A stretch of DNA of 64,000 nucleotides from Arhodomonas sp051195215 (GTDB lineage Bacteria; Pseudomonadota; Gammaproteobacteria; Nitrococcales; Nitrococcaceae). Every line of letters begins with the position of its first letter. Position 1 is the stretch's first letter. Location of the stretch: positions 132,952-196,951 of the forward strand of contig NZ_JBNAZM010000003.1 of assembly GCF_051195215.1 (NCBI RefSeq), written 5' to 3'. The notes under the pieces are model-generated. The model was not told where the DNA came from. It ran no database searches and saw only the letters and a program-made list of their open reading frames with translations. Below are positions 10,569 through 18,688 of this stretch, one piece after another. Position numbers and translations under genes: made by a program.

Positions 10569-11171
10569 ATGAGCGTACTCGTAGCGAAGGAAGCCCCGGA
10601 ATTCACCGCTCCGGCCGTGATGCCCGACGGCACCATCAAGGAAGACTTCAAGCTCTCCGACCTGCGCGGTAAGTACACCGTGCTGTTCTTCTGGCCGTTG
10701 GACTTCACCTTTGTCTGCCCGTCCGAGATCATTGCGCACGACAACCGCTTCGAGCAGTTCTCCGAGCGGGATGTGCAGATCGTGGGCGTGTCCATCGACA
10801 GCGAGTTCACCCACTTCGCCTGGCGCAACACCGCCGTGGACAAGGGCGGCATCGGCGAGGTGAAGTTCCCCGTCGTGGCCGACAAGAGCCACGAGATCTG
10901 CCGGGCCTACGGCATCGAGCACCCCGAGGCCGGCGTCGCCCTGCGTGCCTCGTTCCTCATCGACAAGGACGGCGTCGTCCAGCATCAGGTGGTGAACAAC
11001 CTCCCGCTCGGACGCTCCGTCGACGAGATGCTGCGCATGGTCGACGCGCTGCAGTTCACCGAGGAGCACGGCGAGGTCTGCCCCGCCGGCTGGCAGAAGG
11101 GCGAGTCCGGCATGAAGCCCGACGCCCAGGGCGTGGCCAGCTACCTCTCGGAGAACGCCGGTAACCTGTAA
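10569..11171 (+). CDS. ahpC: 2-Cys peroxiredoxin (AhpC/Prx1 type)
   Basis: 200 aa. It reduces hydrogen and alkyl peroxides. The peroxidatic Cys lies in LDFTFVCPSEI and the resolving Cys in GEVCPAGW near the C terminus, with the catalytic Arg in LRASFLIDKDG. GGGGAG lies ten bases before the ATG. Its neighbour trxB supplies the reducing power through thioredoxin, so the pair makes a peroxide-detoxifying unit. Confidence 0.95.
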   Translation: MSVLVAKEAPEFTAPAVMPDGTIKEDFKLSDLRGKYTVLFFWPLDFTFVCPSEIIAHDNRFEQFSERDVQIVGVSIDSEFTHFAWRNTAVDKGGIGEVKFPVVADKSHEICRAYGIEHPEAGVALRASFLIDKDGVVQHQVVNNLPLGRSVDEMLRMVDALQFTEEHGEVCPAGWQKGESGMKPDAQGVASYLSENAGNL

Positions 11172-11199
11172 ACTCAGGACCAGCGTTCAGGTCGGTCCG

Positions 11200-11221
11200 C
11201 CGCGGCGCCCTCGCGCCGCGG
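11200..11221 (+). terminator. Hairpin between ahpC and trxB
   Basis: A perfect 9-bp stem CCGCGGCGC / GCGCCGCGG with a four-base loop and no T-run. It may attenuate read-through or protect the ahpC transcript end. Confidence 0.4.
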
Positions 11222-11268
11222 CCCGGCTCAGACACCCGGATCCCCTATGAGAAGAGGCGCTTGATTCG

Positions 11269-12273
11269 ATGAGCGACGTTAAACACTGCAAACTGCTGAT
11301 TCTCGGCTCCGGTCCCGCCGGTTACACGGCTGCGGTCTACGCGGCCCGGGCCAACCTGGACCCGGTCATGGTCACCGGCATGGAGATGGGCGGCCAGCTC
11401 ACCACCACCACCGACGTGGACAACTGGCCGGGCGATGTCGAAGGCCTGCAGGGCCCGGCGCTCATGGAGCGCATGAAGGCCCACGCGGAGCGCTTCGGCA
11501 CCGAGATCCTCTTCGACCACATCAATCAAGTGGACTTCAGCAACCGCCCCTATCGCCTGACCGGCGACAGCGGCGAGTACACCGCTGACGCGGTGATCAT
11601 CGCCACCGGCGCCACGGCGAAATACCTGGGACTGGAGTCCGAAGAGAAGTTCATGGGCAAGGGCGTGTCGGCCTGCGCCACCTGCGACGGATTTTTCTAC
11701 AAGAACCAGGACGTCGCGGTCGTCGGCGGCGGCAACACCGCGCTGGAAGAAGCCCTGTACCTGTCGAACATCGCGCGCAAGGTCACCATCGTGCATCGCC
11801 GCGACCAGTTCCGCGGCGAGAAGATCCTCCAGGATCAGGTGATGAAGAAGGCCGAGGACGGCAACATCGAGATCCTGTGGAACAGCACCCTCGACGAAGT
11901 TCTCGGCGACAACATGGGCGTCAACGGCCTGCGGCTGAAAAGCACCGAGGACGGCTCCACCAGTGAGCTCGAAGTCACCGGCGTGTTCATCGCCATCGGC
12001 CACAAGCCCAACACCGAGATCTTCCAGGGCCAGCTCGACATGGAGGGCGGCTACATCAAGGTGAAGAGCGGGCTCGACGGCAACGCCACGGCCACCAGCG
12101 TGCCCGGCGTGTTCGCCGCCGGCGACGTCATGGACCACGTCTACCGCCAGGCCGTGACCTCCGCGGGTACCGGGTGCATGGCCGCGCTGGACGCCGAGAA
12201 GTACCTCGACGCCCTCAAGCTCGAACGCGAAACCGTCGCCAAGGCTGACGCGGCCGCCGAGACGCCCGCGTGA
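11269..12273 (+). CDS. trxB: Thioredoxin reductase
   Basis: 334 aa, slightly longer than E. coli TrxB. It has the N-terminal FAD-binding GSGPAGYTAAVYAARA, the redox-active CATCDG, the NADPH-binding GGGNTALEEAL, and the C-terminal FAD motif GVFAAGDVMD. It reduces thioredoxin with NADPH in the cytoplasm and supports the peroxiredoxin upstream. The stop codon overlaps the start of the next gene (GTGA). Confidence 0.97.
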   Translation: MSDVKHCKLLILGSGPAGYTAAVYAARANLDPVMVTGMEMGGQLTTTTDVDNWPGDVEGLQGPALMERMKAHAERFGTEILFDHINQVDFSNRPYRLTGDSGEYTADAVIIATGATAKYLGLESEEKFMGKGVSACATCDGFFYKNQDVAVVGGGNTALEEALYLSNIARKVTIVHRRDQFRGEKILQDQVMKKAEDGNIEILWNSTLDEVLGDNMGVNGLRLKSTEDGSTSELEVTGVFIAIGHKPNTEIFQGQLDMEGGYIKVKSGLDGNATATSVPGVFAAGDVMDHVYRQAVTSAGTGCMAALDAEKYLDALKLERETVAKADAAAETPA

Positions 12274-12572
12274 GCGAAGCCCTCGACAAGGCACCGGCCG
12301 CAGGGCTCGCGCTCTACCACCACGAGCTCTGCGGCGCCTGCCTTCGGGTGCGCGCCGTGATGGAGCGCCTCGGCGTCGATATCGAGCTGCGAGACGTGCG
12401 CCTGGAACCCGAGCGCCGTCAGGAGTTGCTCGAAGGCGGCGGCCGCCAGACGGTGCCCTGCCTGCGCATCGACGAACCCGATGGCGAGGCCACCTGGCTC
12501 TACGAGTCGGCGGACATTGCCGCCTACCTCGCCGAGCGCTTCGGCCAGCGCAGCGCCGTCAACACACCATAA
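12270..12572 (+). CDS. Glutaredoxin / GST-N-like thiol protein
   Basis: 100 aa, thioredoxin-fold. LYHHELCGACLRVRAVMERL carries a CGAC motif at the glutaredoxin active-site position; QTVPCLRIDE provides the cis-Pro, and YESADIAAYLAERF matches the GST N-terminal domain. It is likely a glutaredoxin-like reductase. The GTG start overlaps the trxB stop, which implies coupled translation and a shared redox role. Confidence 0.8.
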   Translation: MSEALDKAPAAGLALYHHELCGACLRVRAVMERLGVDIELRDVRLEPERRQELLEGGGRQTVPCLRIDEPDGEATWLYESADIAAYLAERFGQRSAVNTP

Positions 12573-12595
12573 ACGCGACTACCCGCAAGTCGCCG

Positions 12596-12623
12596 CGACC
12601 GGCCAAAGCGCCGGTCGTTTTTT
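12596..12623 (+). terminator. Intrinsic terminator of the trxB operon
   Basis: Stem CGACCGGC / GCCGGTCG followed by six T residues. Confidence 0.92.
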
Positions 12624-12722
12624 GTGAACGGCAAGCGGAAAGATGAAAGTGGAAAGAGCGGTATGCGCTCCGACATACCCTTGCCCACGAAGGCAGGGTA
12701 CCCGACTTGGGTACTAGGAGGC

Positions 12723-12751
12723 AGGGTGGACGAAGCGCAGCGCAGTCCACC
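12723..12751. repeat. Intergenic palindromic repeat, copy 1
   Basis: A 29-base unit with inverted ends GGTGGAC and GTCCACC around a GCGCAGCGC core. It recurs 98 bases downstream with one change. Units of this kind are dispersed in many gammaproteobacterial genomes. Confidence 0.8.
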
Positions 12752-12820
12752 AGAGGACAAGCGACAAGCCAAAAGTGCAAAGGCAAAAGACCGGTACGCT
12801 CAACGTTCATGCCGACGCGT

Positions 12821-12849
12821 AGGGTGGACGGAGCGCAGCGCAGTCCACC
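12821..12849. repeat. Intergenic palindromic repeat, copy 2
   Basis: The second copy of the 29-base unit at 12723, in the same orientation with a single A-to-G difference; it ends 11 bases before the xthA stop. Confidence 0.8.
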
Positions 12850-12860
12850 GTCCCTTCCGC

Positions 12861-13643
12861 CTAAAGCGAAAGGTCATACGCCAACGTCAAAGGCGCATGA
12901 TCCGAGAACCGCTCCCCGGTATACACACTCGCCTCCCGCACCACGTCCTTCAGATCCGGCGTGAGCACATGGTAGTCGATCCGCCACCCCGTGTTGTTGT
13001 CCCACGCCCGACCACGATAAGACCACCACGTGTACTGCTCCGTCTCCGGCTCCACCACGCGGAAGGCATCCACGAAGCCGGCCTCGCCGAAGAGACGATC
13101 CAGCCAAGCCCGCTCCTCCGGCAGAAAGCCCGAGTTCTTCTGGTTCGAGCGCCAGTTGCGGATATCGAGCTTGGTGTGGGCGATGTTCCAGTCACCGCAG
13201 ATGATGTACCGCCGCCCCGACTCCCGCAGGCGCACCAGGTGCTCCAGGAACGGCTCCATGAACGCGTACTTGAAGTCCTGACGCTCATCCCCCGACGTCC
13301 CGGAAGGCATGTAAAACGACACCACCGACAGATCCCCGAAGCGCGCCTCGATCCAGCGCCCCTCGCTGTCGATCTCCGGAAAGCCCACCTCCCGGATAAT
13401 CTCGTCCGGCTCATGCCGGGTGTACAGCGCCACCCCGCTGTAGCCCTTCTTCTCCGCGTCCTTGAAATAGGCGTGATAGCCGTCGGGGAAGAAAGTCGCG
13501 TCCTTGGCGATCTGTTCGTACTGCGCCTTCGTCTCCTGGACACACAGCACGTCCGGCGCTGCCTCGGCGAACCAGTCGAAGAACCCCTTCCGCGCCGCCG
13601 CCCGGATGCCGTTCAGGTTGGCACTGGTGATGCGCACAGCCAT
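12861..13643 (-). CDS. xthA: Exodeoxyribonuclease III
   Basis: 260 aa, ExoIII/AP-endonuclease fold. It cuts at abasic sites and removes 3' blocking groups in base-excision repair. Motifs: RITSANLNGIRAAARKGF, VLCVQETKA (catalytic Glu), GDWNIAHTKLDIRNW (catalytic Asp-Asn), WWSYRG, WRIDYHVLTP, and the terminal SDHAPLTL with the catalytic Asp-His. The ATG at 13643 matches the family start; a GTG three codons upstream is possible. Confidence 0.95.
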   Translation of the reverse strand: MAVRITSANLNGIRAAARKGFFDWFAEAAPDVLCVQETKAQYEQIAKDATFFPDGYHAYFKDAEKKGYSGVALYTRHEPDEIIREVGFPEIDSEGRWIEARFGDLSVVSFYMPSGTSGDERQDFKYAFMEPFLEHLVRLRESGRRYIICGDWNIAHTKLDIRNWRSNQKNSGFLPEERAWLDRLFGEAGFVDAFRVVEPETEQYTWWSYRGRAWDNNTGWRIDYHVLTPDLKDVVREASVYTGERFSDHAPLTLAYDLSL

Positions 13644-13737
13644 CGACCCCACTCACTGTCTTGCACGAGAGCCGATCATACCAACGAACACTGTGCCCCA
13701 CCGCCCATGAACCGTTATACTGCGGCCTCCCGCCGAA

Positions 13738-13813
<76 letters not shown>

Positions 13814-13830
13814 TAAAATCAATCACTTAG

Positions 13831-14868
13831 CTAAACATTACCCTTCGCGGAAAGCCTCGTTTGTGGCCGAGTGTCTACAAACTGTCTACGGGGTGCCAAC
13901 GGGTTCAGGTGCAACGCTTCCCGTAGGTGATCCGGGGCAAAATGGGCATAGCGCATGGTCATGCGTATGTCGGTGTGGCCGAGGATGCGCTGTAGTACGA
14001 GGATGGAGCCACCGCGCGCCATGAAATGCGTAGCGAACGTGTGCCGGAGCACGTGGGAGCACTGACCGCGCGGCAACTCCAGGCCGGCACGGTCGACGGC
14101 CTTGCGAAAGGCGGCGTAGCAGGACGTGAACAGGCGTCCACGCTGATGCAGGGCGAGCGATCGGGACAGGCGTTCGCTGATCGGGACAACACGCACTCTC
14201 GCGCCTTTTGTCCTGCCGTAGCGTACCCGGTCGGAAAAGAGCTGTTCGCCCCGGAGCTGTTCGGCTTCAGACCAGCGTGCGCCAGTGGCGAGGCACAGAC
14301 GGGCCACCCGGAGGGCATCAGGGTTACTGGACTGCCGCAACGCCCACCAGAGCGCGGCGATTTCGTCGCGGGTCAGCCATGCCAGTTCGGTTTCGTCGAC
14401 GCGAAATTGCCGCACCTGGGCAAGCGGGTTGCCCCGGTTCCACTCCCCTACTCGCTCCAGCTCACGGAACATGGCGCGGAAGTACGCCAGCTTACGATTC
14501 AGTGTGGCGGGCGTCAGGCCGTCTTCGAGACACCGCGCTCGATACTCGGTGAATTGGCGTGCGGTGAAGCCGGCCGCTTGCGGATTACCCATGGCGTGGG
14601 CAGCCGTGCGCATGTCCGCTGCCCGGCGCGTTCCGTCCTTGAGCTGGAGGCCGTGCACTTCAAGCCAGCGGTCAACGAGGTCGGTTAGGCGTCGACGATC
14701 TTTCTTCGGCGGCCGCCACTCGGGCTCGCTCTGCACCTTGGCGCGCACCCAGCGCTCATAGCGCGCCGCTTCCGCTTTGGTCTTGAACGTCTTGCGGATG
14801 CGCCGGGAGCCACGGCCGTCGGTCCAGATGTCGACCTGCCATCCGGTGTTGATCTTGCGAATTGCCAT
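13831..14868 (-). CDS. int: Tyrosine recombinase / phage integrase
   Basis: 345 aa. The catalytic set is complete: Arg198 in ATGARWSEA, His272 and Arg275 in SHVLRHTFATHF, His298 in ILGHTDIRMT, and Tyr307 in MRYAHF. The N-terminal half (residues 1-150) is an Arg/Lys-rich arm-binding and core-binding region. It integrates the element into the tRNA-Ile2 gene whose 3' end lies 17 bases from its stop codon. A degraded copy of its last about 45 codons occurs at 30358-30498. Confidence 0.95.
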   Translation of the reverse strand: MAIRKINTGWQVDIWTDGRGSRRIRKTFKTKAEAARYERWVRAKVQSEPEWRPPKKDRRRLTDLVDRWLEVHGLQLKDGTRRAADMRTAAHAMGNPQAAGFTARQFTEYRARCLEDGLTPATLNRKLAYFRAMFRELERVGEWNRGNPLAQVRQFRVDETELAWLTRDEIAALWWALRQSSNPDALRVARLCLATGARWSEAEQLRGEQLFSDRVRYGRTKGARVRVVPISERLSRSLALHQRGRLFTSCYAAFRKAVDRAGLELPRGQCSHVLRHTFATHFMARGGSILVLQRILGHTDIRMTMRYAHFAPDHLREALHLNPLAPRRQFVDTRPQTRLSAKGNV

Positions 14869-14877
14869 AGTCGTCCG

Positions 14878-16197
14878 TCAGGTCGCCAGTATTCGCTTCT
14901 GTAGGCCGTGGGTGATGACTTTCTGCGGGTCTTTGCCCCGGGCCTGCCAGTAGGCGACGAGGTCTTTCCAGAAGCCGGCGCTTTTGAGGTGGTGGATGAC
15001 CTGCCGGGTGCTGTAGCCCTCGCGGGCGTAGAGGCTGAGCATGTTGCCCAGGGCCAGGACGAGGTTCTTTTCATTGCCCCGGCCGGGGGTCTTCTGGACG
15101 CGGCGGACGACGAAGCGGGTGGCTTCGGCGTGGATGGTCACGTCTTCGAAGAGCAGTTGCCACATGGGATCGGCATAGGTGGGGCTGGCGTGCAGCCGGA
15201 AGAGGTTCAGGCCGTAGCGGAACAGGTTGGTGAGCACGGGGGCGATGTCGGTGTAGGCACGGAAGCCTTTGCCGTCTTCGCTCTGGATTTGCTGGACGAC
15301 GTTGTGGTGGAAGCGCCATTCGAGGCGCCACACGGGTTTGCCCTCGCGATAGCTTGGTTCGTCCAGTTCTTCGGCGGCCTCACGCCAAACGCTTTCCCAC
15401 CAGTCGAGCTTATCGCGCTTGTGGGCTTCGAGATCCTTGCGGTAGGTGGCGAACTGGACGGAGCTGGAGCTACCGAAGAGGTAGGACTGGCCGCCTTCGT
15501 AGCGCTGCGCAGTCTCGCCGCCGACGAATTCGAGGCTGTCGAATCCAGTGTGATCGGTCTTGCGCCGCGCGCGCGTGCGGATGCGTTCGGTGAAGTCTCG
15601 TGGCGGTTTCCAGCCCTGAACGTCGATGGCGACGTGCACGGCCACGGCGTGGTGCGTGGGATCGTGCAGGAGGGTGGCGGCGATGCGGTCAAGTTCTGCC
15701 TGGACGCGTTCCGGGGGATTGTCTTTGAGGAAGTGCGGGGAACACTCGATCTTGAGGTGCGACCCCGGTTCCTGCAGGCGCTTGTACCGGCTGCCCAGCA
15801 GGACGATCAGTCCCAGTTCGTTGTTCTGGAGGCGGTAGCGGTAGCCTGAGCGGCCACCCGAGCCAATGACCCACTCGTATCCGGCCCAGGTGACGACGGA
15901 TTCGTCCCCCCAACGGCTCTGTCCGTGAAGCAGGCCGATTTCGTGGGTGCGCACGGTGCCCTGGTAGAGCTGTCGCAGGGTGTCCACGCCAGTGTGGAGG
16001 ATGCGGACGTTGCGCAGGTCTCGCGGACCACTGGGTAGAAGGAACTGACGGCCCTTGGGGTCGTACTCGCCATTCAGCAGCGATTCGGTGCTGACCCGGT
16101 TGGCGGCCTTTGCGTTCAGTTGCTGGCGGTCGCAGTGGTTCCGCTTGCTGGCCGCCTTCTGGGCGGACGGTGCACGAGTGTGCATGACTGTGCTCAT
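14878..16197 (-). CDS. Putative inovirus replication initiator
   Basis: 439 aa. Position next to int, size and the segments VQFATYRKDLEAHKRDKLDWW and VWRLEWRFHH resemble Rep proteins of rolling-circle elements (PF02486/Rep_trans type, with an R-x-E-x-R-F strand). It would nick the phage origin. A catalytic Tyr cannot be assigned with confidence by eye. The ATG at 16197 begins MSTVMHTRAPSAQ; an upstream extension runs through the long palindrome and is unlikely. It lies downstream of the 24-bp hairpin at 16240-16304. Confidence 0.65.
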   Translation of the reverse strand: MSTVMHTRAPSAQKAASKRNHCDRQQLNAKAANRVSTESLLNGEYDPKGRQFLLPSGPRDLRNVRILHTGVDTLRQLYQGTVRTHEIGLLHGQSRWGDESVVTWAGYEWVIGSGGRSGYRYRLQNNELGLIVLLGSRYKRLQEPGSHLKIECSPHFLKDNPPERVQAELDRIAATLLHDPTHHAVAVHVAIDVQGWKPPRDFTERIRTRARRKTDHTGFDSLEFVGGETAQRYEGGQSYLFGSSSSVQFATYRKDLEAHKRDKLDWWESVWREAAEELDEPSYREGKPVWRLEWRFHHNVVQQIQSEDGKGFRAYTDIAPVLTNLFRYGLNLFRLHASPTYADPMWQLLFEDVTIHAEATRFVVRRVQKTPGRGNEKNLVLALGNMLSLYAREGYSTRQVIHHLKSAGFWKDLVAYWQARGKDPQKVITHGLQKRILAT

Positions 16198-16239
16198 ACG
16201 GTCTAAACCTCTTGTTCTCTTAAGACGTGCTACAGGGCC

Positions 16240-16304
16240 GTCTGCGCGGCGCGGCACGGCGTGGCGCTCGGGGGCTCGCACACGCCGTGCCGCGCCGCGC
16301 AGAC
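16240..16304. promoter_or_regulatory. Perfect 24-bp inverted repeat upstream of Rep (origin/packaging-signal candidate)
   Basis: Left arm 16240-16263 and right arm 16281-16304 are exact reverse complements (24 bp), with a 17-base loop. It lies 43 bases upstream of the Rep start. Filamentous phages need hairpins for rolling-circle origins and for packaging, so this is the best candidate site; transcription termination is an alternative, though no T-run follows. Confidence 0.7.
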
Positions 16305-16393
16305 CGGCGGCCGCCGGCCGAAAGCAGGCCGGCGGCTCGCCTTGCGGCGAGCAGCGGTATGCCCTGTCGGGCACGGCCGGTCGGTGATGGCGA

Positions 16394-16588
16394 TCACTGG
16401 TGCTGTTGTGGGCGCAGGTCGTCGGGCCGGGGATCGGGACGACGGGAGACGGCGAGGTAATCGCCGATGTCGCGATACAGGCTGTGGGCGATCCAGCCAA
16501 AGAAGGCGCCCAGGAGCGTGAAGAACAGCAGTAGGCCGGTGTACAAGCTGCTGAGTAGGGATATGGCCTGCGTGGGGTCGGCGGTCAT
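16394..16588 (-). CDS. Small single-TM inovirus protein
   Basis: 64 aa from ATG 16588. One hydrophobic helix (LYTGLLLFFTLLGAFFGWIA) is followed by a charged tail rich in Arg, Asp and Pro. Its position between the zot side and rep fits a small phage membrane protein. Function unknown. Confidence 0.6.
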   Translation of the reverse strand: MTADPTQAISLLSSLYTGLLLFFTLLGAFFGWIAHSLYRDIGDYLAVSRRPDPRPDDLRPQQHQ

Positions 16589-17056
16589 GGTTGATGGGCC
16601 TCCGAGCGTCAATGCGTGTATGAGAGTGGGCGCGCCCCTTCGGGGCCGGGCTCCTACAGGTTCCACATGCGTTCCATCCCTGCGGGACGCGGCGCGCCTT
16701 CCGGATCCCTCGCGCCTCCGGCCCTGTCGGGCCTGCGCGCTCCGCTTGCCGGCAATTGGTCGCTCCGCGGGGTGTTGTCGTAGGGGCTCCGCCCCTAAGA
16801 CCCCGCCCTCGCCGGGGGGCAGCCCGGGCAGGCGTGTGCCTGCCCGGGGCGTCTACAGGGTGGGGGTCGGTTGCTGCGTCAAGGTGCGGACGTCGGAACC
16901 CACGCCGGCGCTGCGCGCCGTCGCGGGGCCCCGCGACGCCCGACCTGGACGCGCGCCCTCTGGGGAGGACAGCCGGGGTGGTGTCGGCCCCTGGGGGCGG
17001 CGCTGCTTCGCTACGCGCCGGGTGACGGGGGCCGGGGGTGATTCGGGCCACGGCGG
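16589..17056. other. Non-coding inovirus intergenic region with hairpins
   Basis: 468 bases between zot and the small TM gene with no convincing gene on either strand. It holds an 11-bp GC hairpin (CCCGGGCAGGC, loop GTGT, GCCTGCCCGGG) at 16823-16848. This is a plausible intergenic region for minus-strand origin or termination functions. Confidence 0.5.
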
Positions 17057-18316
17057 TCATGAGTCGTTGCCACCGGGCAGGATCGGGCCGGATTGGCTGT
17101 GCACGAGGTTGGCGCCGGGCAGTAGCTCGGGGGCGACGGGCTCGCCGCGCTTGCGGCAGGTGGCGAGCTGTTCGACACCGGTGTCGATGTGGGTGATGCG
17201 GTAGATGCAGTCCGACAGACGCCGGTAGCTGTAGCCGAGCCGGCCGAGCTCGTCGCCGCGCAGGGTCATGCGGGCATCGCCGCGCTCGACTTCGATCCAC
17301 ACGCTGCGGAATTCGCCGACAACGGTCATATCCCAGCCACTAAGCGGGCCATGCCGGCGCTGATGACGCGCAGCACGATCACCCAAATGACCAGTCGCAG
17401 GGCGAGCCGGCCGGCGAGCTTGGCCACGGGTTTGAACGGGCGCAGCGCCATCGCCACGAGGCGCAGCGGCAGGCGCAGCAGGCGTGCTGCCCGGCTCGGC
17501 CGGCGATGGCCCCGGCGCTTGGCGCTCCGCCACTGCCTGACCCGCATCCGGCGGCGTAAACGGGTCGGGTATGCCGTTACGGAAGCCGTAGCCGAAGCCA
17601 GCCAGGACAATAGCCCCCAGAAATGCCACGCGAGGATTTTTCCATAAGGGGGTGCCGGCGTGCGTGTCGCGGACGTCGCCTGTATCGGTACTCTCATACA
17701 GATTCCATACCCAAGAGCGAATGCGGCGCTTGCGAATCGACAGGAATTGGCTCGTGCTCGATCCGCTGTCGCCGGCGGCGTGAAAGGCTTCGTTGTAGAA
17801 GCCACCGACACCAATCAGCGCCATGTTCCGATGCTTGTAGGCGCCTTCGCTGGATTCGCGGATCGTGCTGTGAATCTTTCGGATGTTCGTGGTGGTCAGG
17901 ACGAGGTCCCAATTGAAGTGACGATGCATGTCGAAGGCGGTCCAATGATCTTCCGGCCGCCCCATCTCCGCCGCTGCGTCCTCGCCGCCTTCGATCGACA
18001 GCGCACTAAGCTGCCGATCCGTCCACCGCGGCGGCCACACGCGTTGCGCTTCGTCGATGATGAGAAAGGCGCCCTTGGGCACCCAGTGGAACCAGCGCCG
18101 CAGGCGCTCCAGGCCCTCGCGCTGGCTGGTGTCGATGTGGATCACGTCGAACCGGGGGTCGCCGTCGATGACCTCGAGGATGCGCTCGCGGGAGGTGAGC
18201 CCGCGCACGTTGGTCACCAGCGTGCGGCCTTCCTTCACGACCTTGGGCAGGTCGTCCATGATCGCGCCGCTGGTCTTGTAGCTGCCGGGCGGGCCGTGGT
18301 GGATCTTGATGGCCAT
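17057..18316 (-). CDS. zot: Zot-family phage assembly ATPase (pI analogue)
   Basis: 419 aa. The N-terminal P-loop domain has a Walker A (HHGPPGSYKTSGAI) and a Walker B (GAFLIIDEAQRVWPPR). A TM segment (AFLGAIVLAGFGYGF) sits near residue 240, followed by a Pro/Ala-rich linker and a C-terminal periplasmic region with two Cys (SDCIYRI, LATCRKRG). It drives phage extrusion through the inner membrane. It lies five bases from the DUF2523 gene, as in most inoviruses. Confidence 0.93.
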   Translation of the reverse strand: MAIKIHHGPPGSYKTSGAIMDDLPKVVKEGRTLVTNVRGLTSRERILEVIDGDPRFDVIHIDTSQREGLERLRRWFHWVPKGAFLIIDEAQRVWPPRWTDRQLSALSIEGGEDAAAEMGRPEDHWTAFDMHRHFNWDLVLTTTNIRKIHSTIRESSEGAYKHRNMALIGVGGFYNEAFHAAGDSGSSTSQFLSIRKRRIRSWVWNLYESTDTGDVRDTHAGTPLWKNPRVAFLGAIVLAGFGYGFRNGIPDPFTPPDAGQAVAERQAPGPSPAEPGSTPAAPAAAPRGDGAAPVQTRGQARRPARPATGHLGDRAARHQRRHGPLSGWDMTVVGEFRSVWIEVERGDARMTLRGDELGRLGYSYRRLSDCIYRITHIDTGVEQLATCRKRGEPVAPELLPGANLVHSQSGPILPGGNDS

Positions 18317-18320
18317 GGCG

Positions 18321-18680
18321 TCAGCCGCTCGCCTTCATGCCGAGGCCGAGGAACTGCATCACCAGCCGCGTGGCGTAGCTGTTGGCGACGAGGTTGACGG
18401 CTTCGGGGATGCGGAAGAAGCCGAGCACGCCCCGGAAGTCGGCGGGCAGTTGCCCCCAGGCGCTATTGATGTAGCCGGTCACACCGATGTCGGCGAGGAT
18501 CTGCCGCGCGACGTCCCAGGCGAATTGCATCGCCGCCACCTGCGCGCTGATCGCCGCAATGGCGGCTTTCTGGGTAAAGAAGGCGGTCCACTCGACGAAG
18601 AAGTCGTAAATCCCTGAGTTGAACCAGTCGAGTATCCACTGAAACCCTTCAAACAGTTCGCCAACCCACGAGAAATCCAT
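18321..18680 (-). CDS. DUF2523 minor coat protein (pVI analogue)
   Basis: 119 aa, starting MDFSWVGELF. Hydrophobic and amphipathic helices span most of the protein and the C-terminal half carries the DUF2523-like IPEAVNLVANSYATRLVMQF. It sits between the pIII-like gene and zot, the normal place for the pVI analogue that caps the proximal end of the virion. Confidence 0.85.
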   Translation of the reverse strand: MDFSWVGELFEGFQWILDWFNSGIYDFFVEWTAFFTQKAAIAAISAQVAAMQFAWDVARQILADIGVTGYINSAWGQLPADFRGVLGFFRIPEAVNLVANSYATRLVMQFLGLGMKASG

Positions 18681-18688
18681 AGCGCACC

